DNA of 64,000 nucleotides from the NCBI RefSeq assembly GCF_029227915.1, contig NC_079878.1:8806001-8870000 (forward strand). The letters run 5' to 3'. Both the position numbers and the translations under genes were made by a program. This DNA comes from Hydractinia symbiolongicarpus (Eukaryota; Cnidaria; Hydrozoa; Anthoathecata; Hydractiniidae). Within the stretch, counting starts at the first letter, position 1; the number at the start of each line of letters is the position of its first letter. Shown here piece after piece: positions 1-12,352 of this stretch. Below the pieces are notes generated by a model. That model saw only the letters and a list, made by a program, of their open reading frames with translations. It was not told the DNA's origin and searched no databases.

Positions 1-1059
1 CAATTTCTGAAAGATTTGCCACGCATTCTTACTTAATGTTGTTTACGCATGCATGAGCTCCAATAGCGTTATTACTGGCGTTAGAATAAGCGACAGTCTT
101 GGTGATTTGATATTGCATAAGAAATTTGTTGTTTAGGGATATTAAATCTCTAAAATAAAAGTTATTTATTATGATGCCATATTCGTATTTCAAATTCAAT
201 TTTCTGTTCAAAGTTACTCTTGAATCAATTAGTTTGTAAATATATCTGGTTTTTAATTGTGCGATATCTCCCAAGACAAATTATTTAGACAATATTTTGC
301 AAAAAAGTTGAGCTAATAAACTTACTAGCACGTATGGAAATTTGTGAGAATAAAATGAAGACCAACTTCTTTAGAGATCAACTTATATACCTAACCAGTG
401 GATGTTATGCGAAGAATTCTACACTGATTTTTTGCTGTTTATTACGAAGCCACGGTTGATTGTTGTTGCACAAACAAACGTTGAGCGACGTGTTGCATTT
501 AATAAAGAATCTGATACGCCCAATCCATCATCAAAATAAAACTGCTATTTGTATGCTATTAAACCTCCAGAACTTTACTAGGCACCTCATGACTTTCGTA
601 AAAATAAATGGGGCAGATGCAAGTCCAAACGGGAGAACCAGAAATACAAAGTGGCAGAGTCTTGCTTCGTAGAACGAAGAAGAACCAAGATAATTCTGAA
701 AGTCAGGATGAATATTGATATGGTGATAACTGTAAAATACTAAGAATCATATATCTTCAAGTAAAGTATGATATACATACATAGAGCTTGTGTGACACGC
801 GGTCGAACTAATTAACATAACAAAAGATAAAAATAGAAACACTAGTTGTTACACACTCTCCCATTAAACCATAGGATGTTTAATAATACTTCTCCCTCAA
901 TTACCTCATTATTTGTCTTTCTTGAACCGCTCTCCTAGATGGACGCGCTTTAATCACCTTTGCTGAGTGGTGCATATTACCTGATGGTTCTTCGTTTTCT
1001 ACTATCTCAAACAGTATCAATTTTTAAATGGGAAGATAACATGATGTAAGTTCTCCAGT
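1..1059. other. Gene-free left edge
   Basis: I see no supported gene, RNA or repeat boundary here. The short open frames are uninterrupted by chance and carry no recognisable motif. The stretch adjoins the decayed retroelement at 1060 and may be its flank. Confidence 0.5.
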
Positions 1060-2110
1060 CTACGATGTAACTAATTTTACAATTCGTATCATTCTATCTC
1101 TGCCAATGATAAGTCTCCATCTATATCGTAGTAACACACATAACCTTACAATATCTCCAATAACTAGCTTCTTTTTCGACAATCTAGTTTGTTTTCTATA
1201 AGTATGCGATTTTCGCAGTTCGTTAAGGTAAACTGCTGTAAATTGTTTCCAATGTCTATTATGTAAAGTTTTCAAATATTTCACACGTTTTAAACTATTT
1301 ACAATGTCACAACTAGTATCAGCAATTCCGTTGCATCCATGCAAAACATTACGACCAAAAAAGAGATGAAACAGGGTTAAAACTTCATCTAGATCAACAT
1401 CCGACACATACGTTAAAGGACGAATATTGACTACAGCTTTAACATTACACAATACAATTTTCAGTTGTTCATAGCTAAGTAAAGATTTCCCAAATGATTT
1501 TTATAACGCCAATTTAATTGATTTCATCACTAAACATTCGCAGAACCCACCCCACCAAGGCGAAGTAGGATGTTTAAATTGTTGTTTTATGTCTTTATCT
1601 GACAGAAATTGTTAAACATCACAAGCTTTGAAAGTTTTTGCGTTGTCATGCACAATCAAAAGAGGTTTTCATTTTCTTGAAATAAAACGTTGAAGTGTTA
1701 ATTCTAAGTAAATAGGATGACTGGTGGCGCAGGTAAAAATCAAGACATACACTTTCGAAGTTACGTCCCTGTCTCTTACATACAATGGTCCAGCATAGTC
1801 CAATCCAACGTTACTGAAACATCTTCCATACTCTGAATTCATCCAACCTTACTAAAACATCTTTTATACTATGAATTCAGATAAATCAGGCGTCTCTTTG
1901 GGTATCAATACTTTGCCTTGGAATCGTTTACAAATTACACAATTATTTAAAACGCTCTTTACAGATTTTCTCCCCAGTATCACTTAAAAATTCTCTCGTA
2001 CGTAAGCCAATGTTGTGGACGTGCTTTCACTTCCTCTTAATATCATAGGATACTTCATATCTTTTTCCAATCTTGCATTAGCGAAGCGACCTCTCAACCA
2101 CTCAAAAGGG
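1060..2110 (-). pseudogene. BEL/Pao retrotransposon integrase remnant
   Basis: Read on the minus strand, this stretch carries the ordered landmarks of a BEL/Pao integrase, broken by stops and frameshifts. First comes a CxxC-type piece with the wording CVICKRFQGK, from the zinc-binding N-terminus. Then LDYAGPLYV and VYVLIFTCATSHPIYLEL mark the start of the catalytic core, and IVHDNAKTFKACD its second acidic position. PWWGGFCECLV leads into the third acidic position. The longest open part (1060-1452) ends with HNRHWKQFTAVYLNELR and a GDIV...WRL...GRD pattern, the usual BEL/Pao integrase C-terminus. No LTRs or protease/reverse transcriptase were identified. It is a dead fragment; the superfamily call rests on motif order. 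Confidence 0.72.
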
Positions 2111-2407
2111 TATCGCAAAATTAAAAATAAATAAATAAAGTTTGTTTTTCAGCTCGACAAGTCGCAAACAAGAACAAATCATTCCTCGAGCCTTGTTTCG
2201 CTATATATCATATAAATCTCACTTCTTAAGCCCTTTGCAGCGAGAAATCATAAACAATTCTCTCATTTTTCACCTCAAGCCCTGTGCAACGAGATATCGA
2301 AATAATTCTTTGAGGTATTGGCGAGGTATCCAAACATTACTCTTTTAAGTTTTACTCATGAAACCCTGTGTGGCGTTGTACTGAAAACAGTCAATTAATC
2401 GCTATAA

Positions 2408-2860
2408 TTAAGTTTGTTCACGATATCCTATAGGAATCGAAAGAAAATTAGCAAATCTGTTAAAAGCAGATTTACAACCCGTGCTACCAAAGTAAAATGG
2501 GTCCACCAGTACAAACGACTTTACAAATGCAGTTAACAACTTCCTGTCGGAAGATAACAATGGCCAAAGATAAGACGATGTCCATAAAGGGACCAGTAAT
2601 ACGCTATCAGCTCTCCACAATTTTGCATGTTTTAAAGTATCACCAACCATACTAATAGGTGGACAAAAGCAATTAAGTTCTCCTGACTAATCGCAAGAAA
2701 ATGCGTTAACGCTTCCTGATCCGAAACAAAAATATTTTAAATTGAACCTATCACACTTTTTGTTTCGGTCGTCGGCAAATCGATCTATTGTAAATTTTCC
2801 AAACTTTTTTTGTATAAAACGAAATGACTCTGTGTCTATGCTCCAATTATCTGTATCATC
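2408..2860 (-). pseudogene. DIRS-like retroelement RNase H-region remnant
   Basis: On the minus strand, starting near 2860, the translation reads FGKFTIDRFADDRN, then VNAFSCD, a stop, SGELNCFCPPISMVGDTLKH, and then VLLVPLWTSSYLWPLL. This order (FG-x-xTxDxFA...N, V-N-AF, W-S, PPI, LLVPxWxSxxxWP) is the familiar end of the RNase H region of DIRS/tyrosine-recombinase retroelements. One in-frame stop near 2690 breaks it. No recombinase or split repeats were found. It lies in the same direction as the BEL/Pao piece but reads like a different element. The DIRS label is inference from motif style; a related retroelement is possible. Confidence 0.5.
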
Positions 2861-3387
2861 AATTTAGCGGCGTTAACTTTATTTTCAGCGATGTTCTTCT
2901 GCACTCTGTCTAATGTAGTAAGAAGTTCGGTGCAGAATTTCATCTTTTTTTTGACTACCTTGCCACTTCAAGTTAGCTGACTGCAAGCTGCGTTGTTCTC
3001 CTATCGTAGATTCTACCTTCTCGTGCTTTTCTAGGAATTTTTTCCGGCTTCTAAAGTGGATTCCTAATGTTTGGCAAGTGTTGCTTCGACAGTCTTCGAC
3101 AGTCTTCTGGATATTACGGTCCATGTTTGCGAAGCAAAGATCAACTGACGATCCAGAAAGAATCCTTGCAAGAATCGCCTTAAATACTAACTCACTCCGC
3201 ACATGCAGTCAGACCCGCCGTACAGCATTGCCGTACAGAATAGGAAAAGAAATTTAGTTTCCAGCATTCTGCGATAGTGGAAACCTCGCGATCTTTCAAC
3301 TGCGAAAAATAAAATTTTTTCTGACATGGAATAACTGCTCGTACTCAGCATGGTGATGGGGCGATAAACTAACAGTTTATTCAAAAA

Positions 3388-4082
3388 TGAAGATGAATAA
3401 GTCATTCTTCACTGTGGTAACAATCGTAACCTTTAACGCGCGATGAAGAATTGAATATAATTTCGAAAACAACATTTTATTTGCTTTCTACCGGTATCAA
3501 ACCGTTTGTTTCACAACAGTTGCGACACATATTCGTAGCAAAATAAACTTAACGATAATCTCCCGATATTACTAAGGTTGCTCTGCTTTTGATGGTGTAA
3601 AGATTCGCAGTGGGATGCGAGTGAAATTAATGTACGATAAAAGAGACCTGTTTACTGCAGGAAATGACAATATTGCGGACTTAGAGTGACTGCTAGAACT
3701 CCGCAGCGAACTTGGCCGCTGTGTTAACGCCTTATTAAAAATTAAGACGAATTAGTCATTTTTCACTGTGGTAGGAATCTTAGCACGCGATCAAAAAGGG
3801 AAGACAGTTTCAAAAACTACATTTCATTGGCTTTCTAACCGTACCAGTTAGTTTGTGTTACAATAGCTGCGTCACATATTTTTACCAACATGAATTTAAC
3901 GACAATCTCCCGTTATTACTATACTTTTAATGGTGAATGATTGACCGTGGACGCGAGTGAAATGATGGTAAACTTTAGCGTAGTAAATGTGATAAAAGAG
4001 GCCTTTCCACTGCAAGAAATAATATTATTGCAGACTTGGAATGATTGCTCGCACTCGGCCAGAAACTTGGACGCTTTGTTAG
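3388..4082. repeat. Diverged tandem duplication, about 355-bp unit
   Basis: Two adjacent copies in the same orientation (about 3388-3732 and 3745-4082) share blocks in the same order. These are a 'gtcatt-ttcactgtggta' block, a block ending in 'cgacaatctccc' or 'cgataatctccc', a 'gcgagtgaaat' block and a 'gataaaagag' block. Scattered substitutions and small indels separate them, so the duplication is not recent. No coding role is seen. Confidence 0.7.
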
Positions 4083-4204
4083 GATATTTTCACGAGGTAA
4101 CTACTAGAATTAATAATATGCGTTGTCTGTCTTTAAACTCAAGATGGTCGCTGCGAGTATCCAGGGGTGTAGAGTCCTCTTGGATAATCGCAGTTAACGG
4201 CTAG

Positions 4205-5045
4205 TTTTTCTAAAATTTTGCAAGTAAATACACTCTTTTCTTATAGAACCTAGTTTTTAAAGTCACTTGGCCTGGCTAATATTTAAGAACGCTTTAGATA
4301 GCTGTAAAAATAGATACCCCTTTTTGTTGCCGGATCTGGGGATTAAGAAAGGGGCCATTCAATAATTACGTAAACCCAAATTCTCCATTTTTACCACACC
4401 TCCACTCCTTGTAACGCATCGTAACAAATCTAGTACCATCCACTCACCTCCCCTAGTTACGTATCTATTCATACCCTATAGTACCAATAACCTTTATGTA
4501 ACATATAATCAGGCAAGTTAGTGCTCTAATATGACAGAGAGATGTAACAGAGTCATTTTTTTAGCACTCAAGATGACATTTTTGGTATTGTTCCGTAAGT
4601 CCAGGGGCGAGATACAAATTCAAGGTGTAGATCATGTACTAAAAAACTAAAAATTCTGTTACATAAGCTGTGAATATATCTTGTAAGAAGGCCAGCTTTT
4701 CTGACGTTTTAAATATGTAACTTAGGGTAAAAATTCCGATGGCTTACGAATGTTGCGTTGAAACACATAATTTAGCTATTGGAATTAACATTGACAAAAC
4801 TGAGAACATGTTCTGTACATTTATTTCAATATATCTTCGGGAATTTTTTATTTCTCCCTTTCGTTAGATTTTGGAATGTTGAGAACAATGAGAGCATTTT
4901 ACATATGTTTTTATTTGGTATTTTTTCATTTACCCTCTTTTTTAAATTTGGTTTTGTAAATGATTACAAAAGAACCATGTATGTACATGATACATGTTAC
5001 AAGAACGCATCATAGTTACTCTTGGTGAATTGATTTCCAATCAGT
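4205..5045. other. Gene-free AT-rich stretch
   Basis: Nothing supportable was found. There is an AT-rich background with short open frames lacking motifs. Confidence 0.45.
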
Positions 5046-5240
5046 ACTCGTAATACATCTCGTAGTCACTTGTCCTACTCGTTGTACTCGTAGTTTGACT
5101 CGTAGTCACTCGTAGTCATCCGTAGTAACTCGTAGTCACTCGTAGTCCCATTCGTAGTCACTTGTAGTCACTCATAGCCTTACTCGTAGTATTATTCGTA
5201 GTCACTCGTAGTACTCATAGTCTTACTCGTAGTCCCACTC
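5046..5240. repeat. Imperfect minisatellite, 'actcgtagtc' unit
   Basis: A degenerate tandem array of roughly 10-12-bp units built on 'actcgtagtc' runs for about 195 bp. Spacing is irregular, with cttactcgtag variants. Confidence 0.85.
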
Positions 5241-6066
5241 GCCTGTCTGATTATAACTGATCTAAATTTTTTATTTTTTTGTTTTGTTTTTCTAAAAAAA
5301 GGAAAATTTTCCTTCAGTATTCTTTTTGGCGGTAAAATAACCTACGGTCTGTAAAATATTTAATATCAGCAAATCAAAAGTTTGTTTTGACGAGGGAGCG
5401 GAGACAACACGAAGAGCTATATTTTTGAAAAATGCTATGTTACTAGCTAAGAAGCTAATAACTCAAAAAATAAGATGACGCATTGTGTCCAACCCTTTGT
5501 CCTCTTTCCTTCTACATTGCACTTTAATTTAAAAAACACATGGAATTATGAAATTTTCTAAATAACACGTGTATTACCTGCTAAAACGCGTATCTAAACT
5601 GAGCGCTGCAATATTGGCTAGATATTACTTCATGATTTTTGATATCTGAGTTAAAAAATTTAGCAAGGTCGATTTGCTTAGCAGTTCGTCGCAGTCATTT
5701 ATTTAGCTAGTCATGATAGCGCTTTCTGAAGCTTATTTTGTAAATATCAAAAGCGCAATAACTCCTGTGAAAAGAATGTCTTGAAATATTCTTTTTGTTT
5801 TTACTTAGAAGGTTAGAAAAAAAAAATTTATATAAAAAAGCTTAGCTAATTTACCATTTGACAAAAAAGTTTATAAATGCACAACCAGGAAAACATTGAA
5901 ATATGTTTTAAAACAACTTACTACCGAATCAACATTTATATTTTTCGTTTTATAAATTTCTAAATTACACAATCAACCAAATTATCTTATACTAACTGAA
6001 AACCTAACATTCTCCTACAATTTTAATTAGTGGACAAGTACGGAATTTTAGTTGCCGCTCCCCAAC
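5241..6066. other. Gene-free stretch downstream of the minus-strand crystallin-like gene
   Basis: No gene or defined repeat is seen. It lies beyond the 3' end of the gene ending at 6458. Confidence 0.45.
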
Positions 6067-6326
6067 AGTCAGTTCTCAAAACAAAACAAAACAAAAAAAA
6101 GTAAATAAATAAATAAATTAAATAAACAATCAATTTAATTAAATAAATAAATAATAAATAAAATTAGATAAATAAATAATAAATAAATTTAAATAAATAA
6201 AAAATAAAATTAAACAAAAAAATAAGAAATAAAATTAAATAAATAATAAATAATTTAAATAAATTTAAAAAATTTAATTAAGAAAGAAGGAAATAAACAA
6301 ACAAACAAACAAACAAACAAACAAAA
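6067..6326. repeat. Low-complexity (AAAT)n/(AAAC)n tract
   Basis: A run of aaat-type tetranucleotides with interruptions (about 6095-6290) is followed by a clean 'aaac' microsatellite at 6294-6325. It sits just downstream of the gene ending at 6458 and probably lies in its 3' flank. Confidence 0.9.
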
Positions 6327-6457
6327 AGTTTTTTTCTCCCAAATATAAAGAAAAAAATCTGAAAATATTTTCCAGACTGAACGATTGGAATAAATAAAAT
6401 AATAATAATAATAAAAGAATAAATAATAAGTATTATCTTGCGTCACATGTTCATATT

Positions 6458-9400
6458 TTATTTATTGCCCCTGCAAACTGCTTGACCTCTTATCGGCTTA
6501 CCAACCTGCTTCACATTAACATACAAACTATCCTTCTTGTTTAAATTAAAAGATTCTGCATCATATGTTGCTCGATGCGGGCCTGCAATTCCTTTGGTAC
6601 CTGACGGGTCACCAAAACATATAGCTAACTCCATGCCACGTGGAACCTTAAATGATTTGATTTGAAAATTTCCACATTTATATCCCTCTGTTTTGTAAGG
6701 TCGAAAATGACGTCGTTTGGTAATGAAAGGTTTTTCATATTGCAAACAAAATCCTCCCAAATTAGACTCACTGCATGCTAAGATAACATCACTGCTGGTA
6801 ACAATCTGATCAATTTCCTTCTCAGTAACAGTCGTTTTGGCACTTGGAGCCAGTTTTTTTCCATTCATCTTCACCCCAGCCTTGTACTTAGTTAGCCTCA
6901 TTCTTTTCCAGCCATCATCACATGCATCTATATTTCGAAGTGTATAGGGACCGTAAATTTTCAATTCACTTTTAAACTCTCCACTTCCTCCTTGAGTTGT
7001 TAGTTCAAGCATTTGATTGGCTGGAACATAAATTGAACCAATGTCTCCGTCTGTCCAATCAATTCCGTGAAAGTTTCCAAGGTCTACTTCGAAAGTGGTT
7101 CCTTCTAACGTGTCACACCAATGATTATCTGTATTCAATTGAGAAACATGTGAGCTTGTGCAAGAAAAAGATACTGGATTTCTCATGACATTCAACAAGC
7201 AAGAACAGACAAATTGAATTGAATCTTAGTAAGATTAGCTAAAGTTTCGGTGTCCATCTAACATGTTAAAAAATGAAATCTTATAAAACCAATGAAAATA
7301 ATCGAAATTATCGACTTTAAGAACCCATATAGCTAACTATATATAGTCTGAAATTAAATAGTAGCAGATTTTAACTGATGTAAATGATGATGAAATAAAG
7401 TATTTTTTAAGTGAAAATGCAACCAATATTGTAATAGACCTTGTTGCAAGTACTTTTGGAAGAACTCAAATACGATATGGGAATACAATAAAGAGATAAG
7501 TTAAATTGATGTTAGTTTGTCCTGTTATGATGACAACCTATCTTGTAAAATTTATATCAAAACATAACAACAAGTGTTACAAACAAAACCCAATACCTTT
7601 GTTTGCTGTACATATTCTCACGTACTTAGATGCATCCAAGCTCGGGTCTGTTCTTTTCATTGTTATACGACTGTAGGAATTGATTTTGTTTTTGCTTGTA
7701 TACAATGCTAAGCCATTAAGTGGTCCAAGAATTGGTTGGTTATTGCCACTTAGGACTATCTTCACTGTTGGTGGAATAAACAAAGAATGTGACAATCTAG
7801 AAGCTGGCATTATTACCTATAAGGATCAATAAATTACCAGTAAACCCTCTGCGTGTATTTTAGCACCGTGTTATCAAAAGATATTATACCAGGGCACCAG
7901 TTTAGACAGTCTTTGAATCTTAATAGTAAATTGAGAAAATCGAAAAACGGTTACTTACTGTGAGATCAATCTCTCCAGCTTTTCGGCAACTTCCTTTCAA
8001 ATGTCTTTTCTCACAAATGACCACCCGATTTCTGTCGAAAAGATACTTTTTGTGTTCTGTGTAATACTCATTGTCAATGGAGATCAGATATCGGATCAAA
8101 ACCAAGTGACTATGTGTATTTTCATACACCGTACTCAAAACTTCCCATTGTTCCCTTGAATTTAATGGATTAAAGTAAAACATCAGAGCTTTACGATCTT
8201 CTTCTCTGTAATATTCGATTTTGAATTTCAAATCACTTCTTACACTTGCTTTATCTTCATCAGACATATTTGACGATTCAACATACCCAACACATTGCAT
8301 CATAAGTGCTTGACCGGCGATGGAAAAATGAGCTAAGGACTCAGTCAGCGAAACACATCTACGAGCGTTATTAGGATCACTTGATATTGTCCCATCGCCA
8401 CAATAACCGGGGATCAATGAATAAATTTTTAAATTCAATTCCATAGAGGACGCAATCTTTCCCAAAAGTTCTTTTGCCTTTTCCTCGGTGAGTTCCAATT
8501 CGTCTTCCTTATCTTCGTCAAATCGTTTAAAGTCTTGCAAGATCATATCAAATCCTTTTTGTGCTGATGAAAGCTCGAGTTTCATTATCTTTACCAACTG
8601 ATCTTCCAAAGCTCTAAAAAAAACGGTTTTCAATACAAACTGTGATAAAGGACGTTTGTGTTGAATGTAGTTAATTGATGATTATGATTGTTGGAATTAG
8701 TAGATATTTAAAATCCCTTTGATTCTGTTTTTTCTTTCTGTTTGCTAGCATCATGTTTATTTACTTAGACAAGGAAAAAATAAACGAAAAATAAATAAGA
8801 CTGGTATAATAAAACAAGTATGGTTTCAACTGTAAACTTCAAATTATCGGTTTTTTCAATTTACTGTTAAAGAACCTTTCCTTGGAATTAAAATTTTGAT
8901 TAAAATAAGTGCTTTACTAGTTCCCAGACTGCGTTGCGTGTGAAAGCCGGTAATTAATTGCTTTTTTTTTCACTTACGTTTTGATTTCGCTTGGTTTTGC
9001 CACCGGTTTTGATCCGAATAAGGAGAGAGTCTTGGTAAGCGTTTTTAATATTCCAGCAGCAATTTCACCATATGTTCCCAACATAGGGAGAACTGTCGTT
9101 ATCAATGATGACGCTCCTAAAAAACGAGTGCAAGTTATGTTTTTTCTTGATGTCATCAGACATCCTTGCCATCCTTGCATCCCATCCTTGCCCCTAGGGC
9201 TTTTTGACTCTTTCTTCTTGGGTTGTTGAGTCAAATATAAACAAATCTTTAGCTGCTCATGACCGCTACATTAAAGCAAAGTGGTGTAAATATAAAGTAC
9301 AGGAGAGGGAAAATTTAAGAGAGAGATATTGGTGCTATTATTTTTACTGTTACGGCGGGTAAGCCTCGGGCGAGAAGATTAAAAAGGAGGGACCTGGAAC

Positions 9401-11153
9401 TAGTAGTATTTACGAATACTTTCATTGAATTTTTTCAAGTACACCTTGCTTATAAGCATAAAATACATTGGTGGAGCGATATTTTTTTCATTTTAAACAG
9501 ACATAAACTGTGTTCAAGAAATACTTCTTGATTCAGCGTTTGTTTAATTAACGGTTCGAGCCCTTTTTATCATTAAAAACAACTTAGTCTTACAAAATTT
9601 AAGACTTCTGAGAAACCAGTTAAGTTCCTTAAACAAACCAGTTAAAGCAGCATCAAGCTTTAGCTAAAATTGTGTGTTGCTTATAGAAAAGCGTGTGTTT
9701 AAAGAAGATATGATATCTACACAATGGACCAAGCAGTAAAAATATATTTAGAAAAAATTTGACAGATTTTTTTTTCTTTTTTTCTATTTTGATTTTAACA
9801 ATTGTTAAATTCACTCGTGCGTATCAACAGCAAATGCGATGAACAAGGAAGAAACACTTTTCCTAAAATAGTTGAAAATGTCAAAGTTCCTAAAATTGTC
9901 GAAAGAAATGCGTTGCACATTTTTTTTAAAATTTTTCTAATTTCATTATGACATTTGTTCGTTCAAAGCAATTACACGTTGTCCTTTTCATAAACAGTTC
10001 GCCTTTTTATTTTAGCATCGAAATTGCTGTGTAATTTTAGAAGATTTAAATGATCTTAAACTTATAATTTACAAGAAAAAGACTCACTCATTTAAAGACT
10101 TGTATTGTTTTGCTTCTTCATAAATTTTTATCCAAATCTCGGCCTCGGCTCGTTTGTTTGTAAAAAAAAATAATAAAAATGCGTAGCCATCTTCCTAGGC
10201 TATTTTAACGCTTATCTGTTACACTGCGACAACGAATTTTTATCACATATCGCAGCGAGTTAGCATGTAAAAAATTGCCTCATTAAAGAGGAAATATATC
10301 TGAATGCTTTCTAAATATAAATATTAAATATACTCTTCTTCCAAATTAGGCACTCTGGCTAATTTCACTTGAAGGCAAGTGAAATTAGCCAGTTCTGAAT
10401 TTAAAATGAGAATAGAATGCATTTTAAAAAGATTTGCGTTTTCATTTAACAAAAAAACCATACCAACAAAAGATACGTAATTTCCTTTGCACCGACGAGA
10501 AAGAAATTTTTAACCTATTCTAAGAAAATGATTTTATATCGTATCTGTTGATTTGCGACATTTACCGGCGACGTTGCGACATTTACCGTTGATTGCGACA
10601 TTTCACGTTAATTGCGACATATCCTGGTGTAACATACCCTGCTTAATATGCACAGTAAGGCAAAATAGGAAGAAATAAGAAATAGAAAAGCGAAGGTGTA
10701 AATGTTTAGCAATTAGAAAGAACTTGCTTAAACGTTTGAAAAAGGAGAAAAAAGATCAAATAGAACAGAAATTCAGTATGTACACCTACCCGTTAGCACT
10801 GCTTTCCAGTCTTTAGCTCTTATTCCCCTCACAATATCAGGCATGTTGTCTGCTAATACATTAAACGCAGTATCAACTTTGTTAAAATATTCTAATGCAG
10901 TTTCCCCAGCATCTTCTTTGTCACCTTTCGTTTCTTTTTCTGCCCCTTCTTCCATTTTTTTTGCATCATTTTTCATATCCTTAATAATTTCGTCCACATT
11001 AGCACCTACTCCTAAATTTGCCGATTTCATGCTATTGTACACTGCTACGATTTCTTTAAAAGAGTTATCAAGACTTTCTTTGCTGGCTTTGTCAACTTTG
11101 CTTTCGCAAAAAGCGAATAACAAAACGCAGAATAAAAGCTTCCAGACCATCAT
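6458..11153 (-). CDS. Secreted protein: helical N-terminal half plus beta/gamma-crystallin-like repeats (five exons)
   Basis: Exons on the minus strand are 10790-11153, 8978-9116, 7959-8613, 7597-7816 and 6458-7128. All have GT-AG borders, phases are 1-2-0-1, and the product is 682 residues. Residues 1-18 form a signal peptide. A charged helical region follows, then a hydrophobic, glycine-spaced segment near residues 123-160 (wording LITTVLPMLGTYGEIAAGIL), then a long helical part in exon 3. Exons 4-5 look beta-rich, with cysteines and repeated half-domains: GDIGSIYVPANQMLEL and FQIKSFKVPRGMELAICFG resemble the beta/gamma-crystallin 'I-x-S-I-x-VP-x-G' strand pair, and SNLGGFCLQ resembles its partner motif. 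A paralogue with the same exon plan lies divergently at 15854. A helical hydrophobic half joined to a beta-rich half recalls animal and bacterial pore-forming toxins; that is inference, and no family is assigned. AATAAA overlaps the stop codon. Confidence 0.85.
10355..10392. repeat. Perfect 17-bp hairpin in intron 1
   Basis: The arm at 10355-10371 (ctggctaatttcacttg) is the exact reverse complement of 10376-10392, with a 4-nt loop (aagg). It sits in intron 1 of the minus-strand crystallin-like gene. It could be a tiny palindromic element, a small foldback RNA, or the end of a MITE. The sequence alone does not decide. Confidence 0.9.
10548..10622. repeat. Short minisatellite, 'ttgcgacatttacc' unit
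   Basis: Four imperfect tandem copies of about 17-20 bp carry the core 'ttgcgacat'. They lie in intron 1 of the gene spanning 6458-11153. Confidence 0.85.
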
Positions 11154-11772
11154 TTATCGCGTTATATCTAATACAACTAAATGGTTACTTTTTTTTCTTT
11201 TTCTATGTTTTACATTTCATGGTCTACTAACTAACTTTGTTTTAAAAAATTCGAAACATGTAGTTATAAATATCGACTTTCATTTTCATTGTGCATTTTT
11301 CTTCAATGAATACACAGCAAATGTCAATGAATTTTGACGCAATGTATTCAAATGTATAATATTTATTTTACTATTAGTATGTTCAAATTAATCGTAAAAT
11401 TTGCGCAAAAATGTTTAACTTACGTCGACTCTAGAAATTAAAAAGATAGCATGGATTTATAGTATGGCGAATTTTGAGTCTCATTTGTTCGATTGTTTTT
11501 TATATTCGCCACGCTAGGTTAAATCTTTAAAGTCGCCTATAGATTTTTAAAAGAGAGTCTCGTTGATAAAATCCAGACTAAAGCAGGAGAAATAGGCTTT
11601 GGTTACTACCTTTTTAAGTAAGTCGCTAAGAATACCTTCTTATATAGTTAATCAATTGAAATGCAGATTGACAGCCTTTAACGATTAGAGTTTTTTTCTC
11701 GGGTAACGAGATCGTTCCGCGGACAAACGACTTGTATTTATGGGTACCTGAGTTAGCAAAATAAAAAATGTA

Positions 11773-12329
11773 TACAGTAGACGTCCGTTAATTCGAACAC
11801 GCAAGGAACTAAATTATTTGTTCGAATTAACGAATGTTCAGATTATCGGAAGTTCAGCAAAAACAAGAATTTTAATAAACGTTTAAAGGTTTTATGCTAA
11901 TATAACTTTATTACAACTTTACTACAATTTTTTATAAAAGTCTTTTACCGTTGTTTGCTTGGCGATGGGCAAGGCCTCCAAATTTCTTGTAAACTTAATT
12001 TTATTGGAAATGCCAATTTAATTGATAAATTGAAAGAAATTTTGACACCATTGATGCAATAAAAATAAATAAAAATGAAAAATTTTTTTTTTATTTAGAT
12101 AGATATTTAGATTTTATTTATCGATACACAAAATTTCGAATTGACGAGCAAATGCAGCCACGGGACTAAAAAATTGTTCGAATTAGCGAAATGTTCGAAT
12201 TAACAGAGTTCGAATAAAGCAACTCAAAATGTAAACTTTATTAAACCAATCTCAAGGGACTTGGCAATTTGTTCGAAATAACGGAAAGTTCGAATTAAGC
12301 GGCATTCGAATTAACGGACGTCTACTGTA
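11773..12329. mobile_element. MITE with pogo/Tigger-like terminal inverted repeats
   Basis: The left end, tacagtagacgtccgttaa at 11773, is matched by its reverse complement ending at 12329, about 25 bp in all. Each end is bounded by TA, the expected Tc1/mariner/pogo target duplication. The 'gttcgaatta' block recurs internally several times in both orientations. No transposase frame is present, so it is non-autonomous. It lies in the spacer between the two divergent crystallin-like genes. Confidence 0.85.
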
Positions 12330-12352
12330 CTAGCTAACCAGCTGTGGTATTA

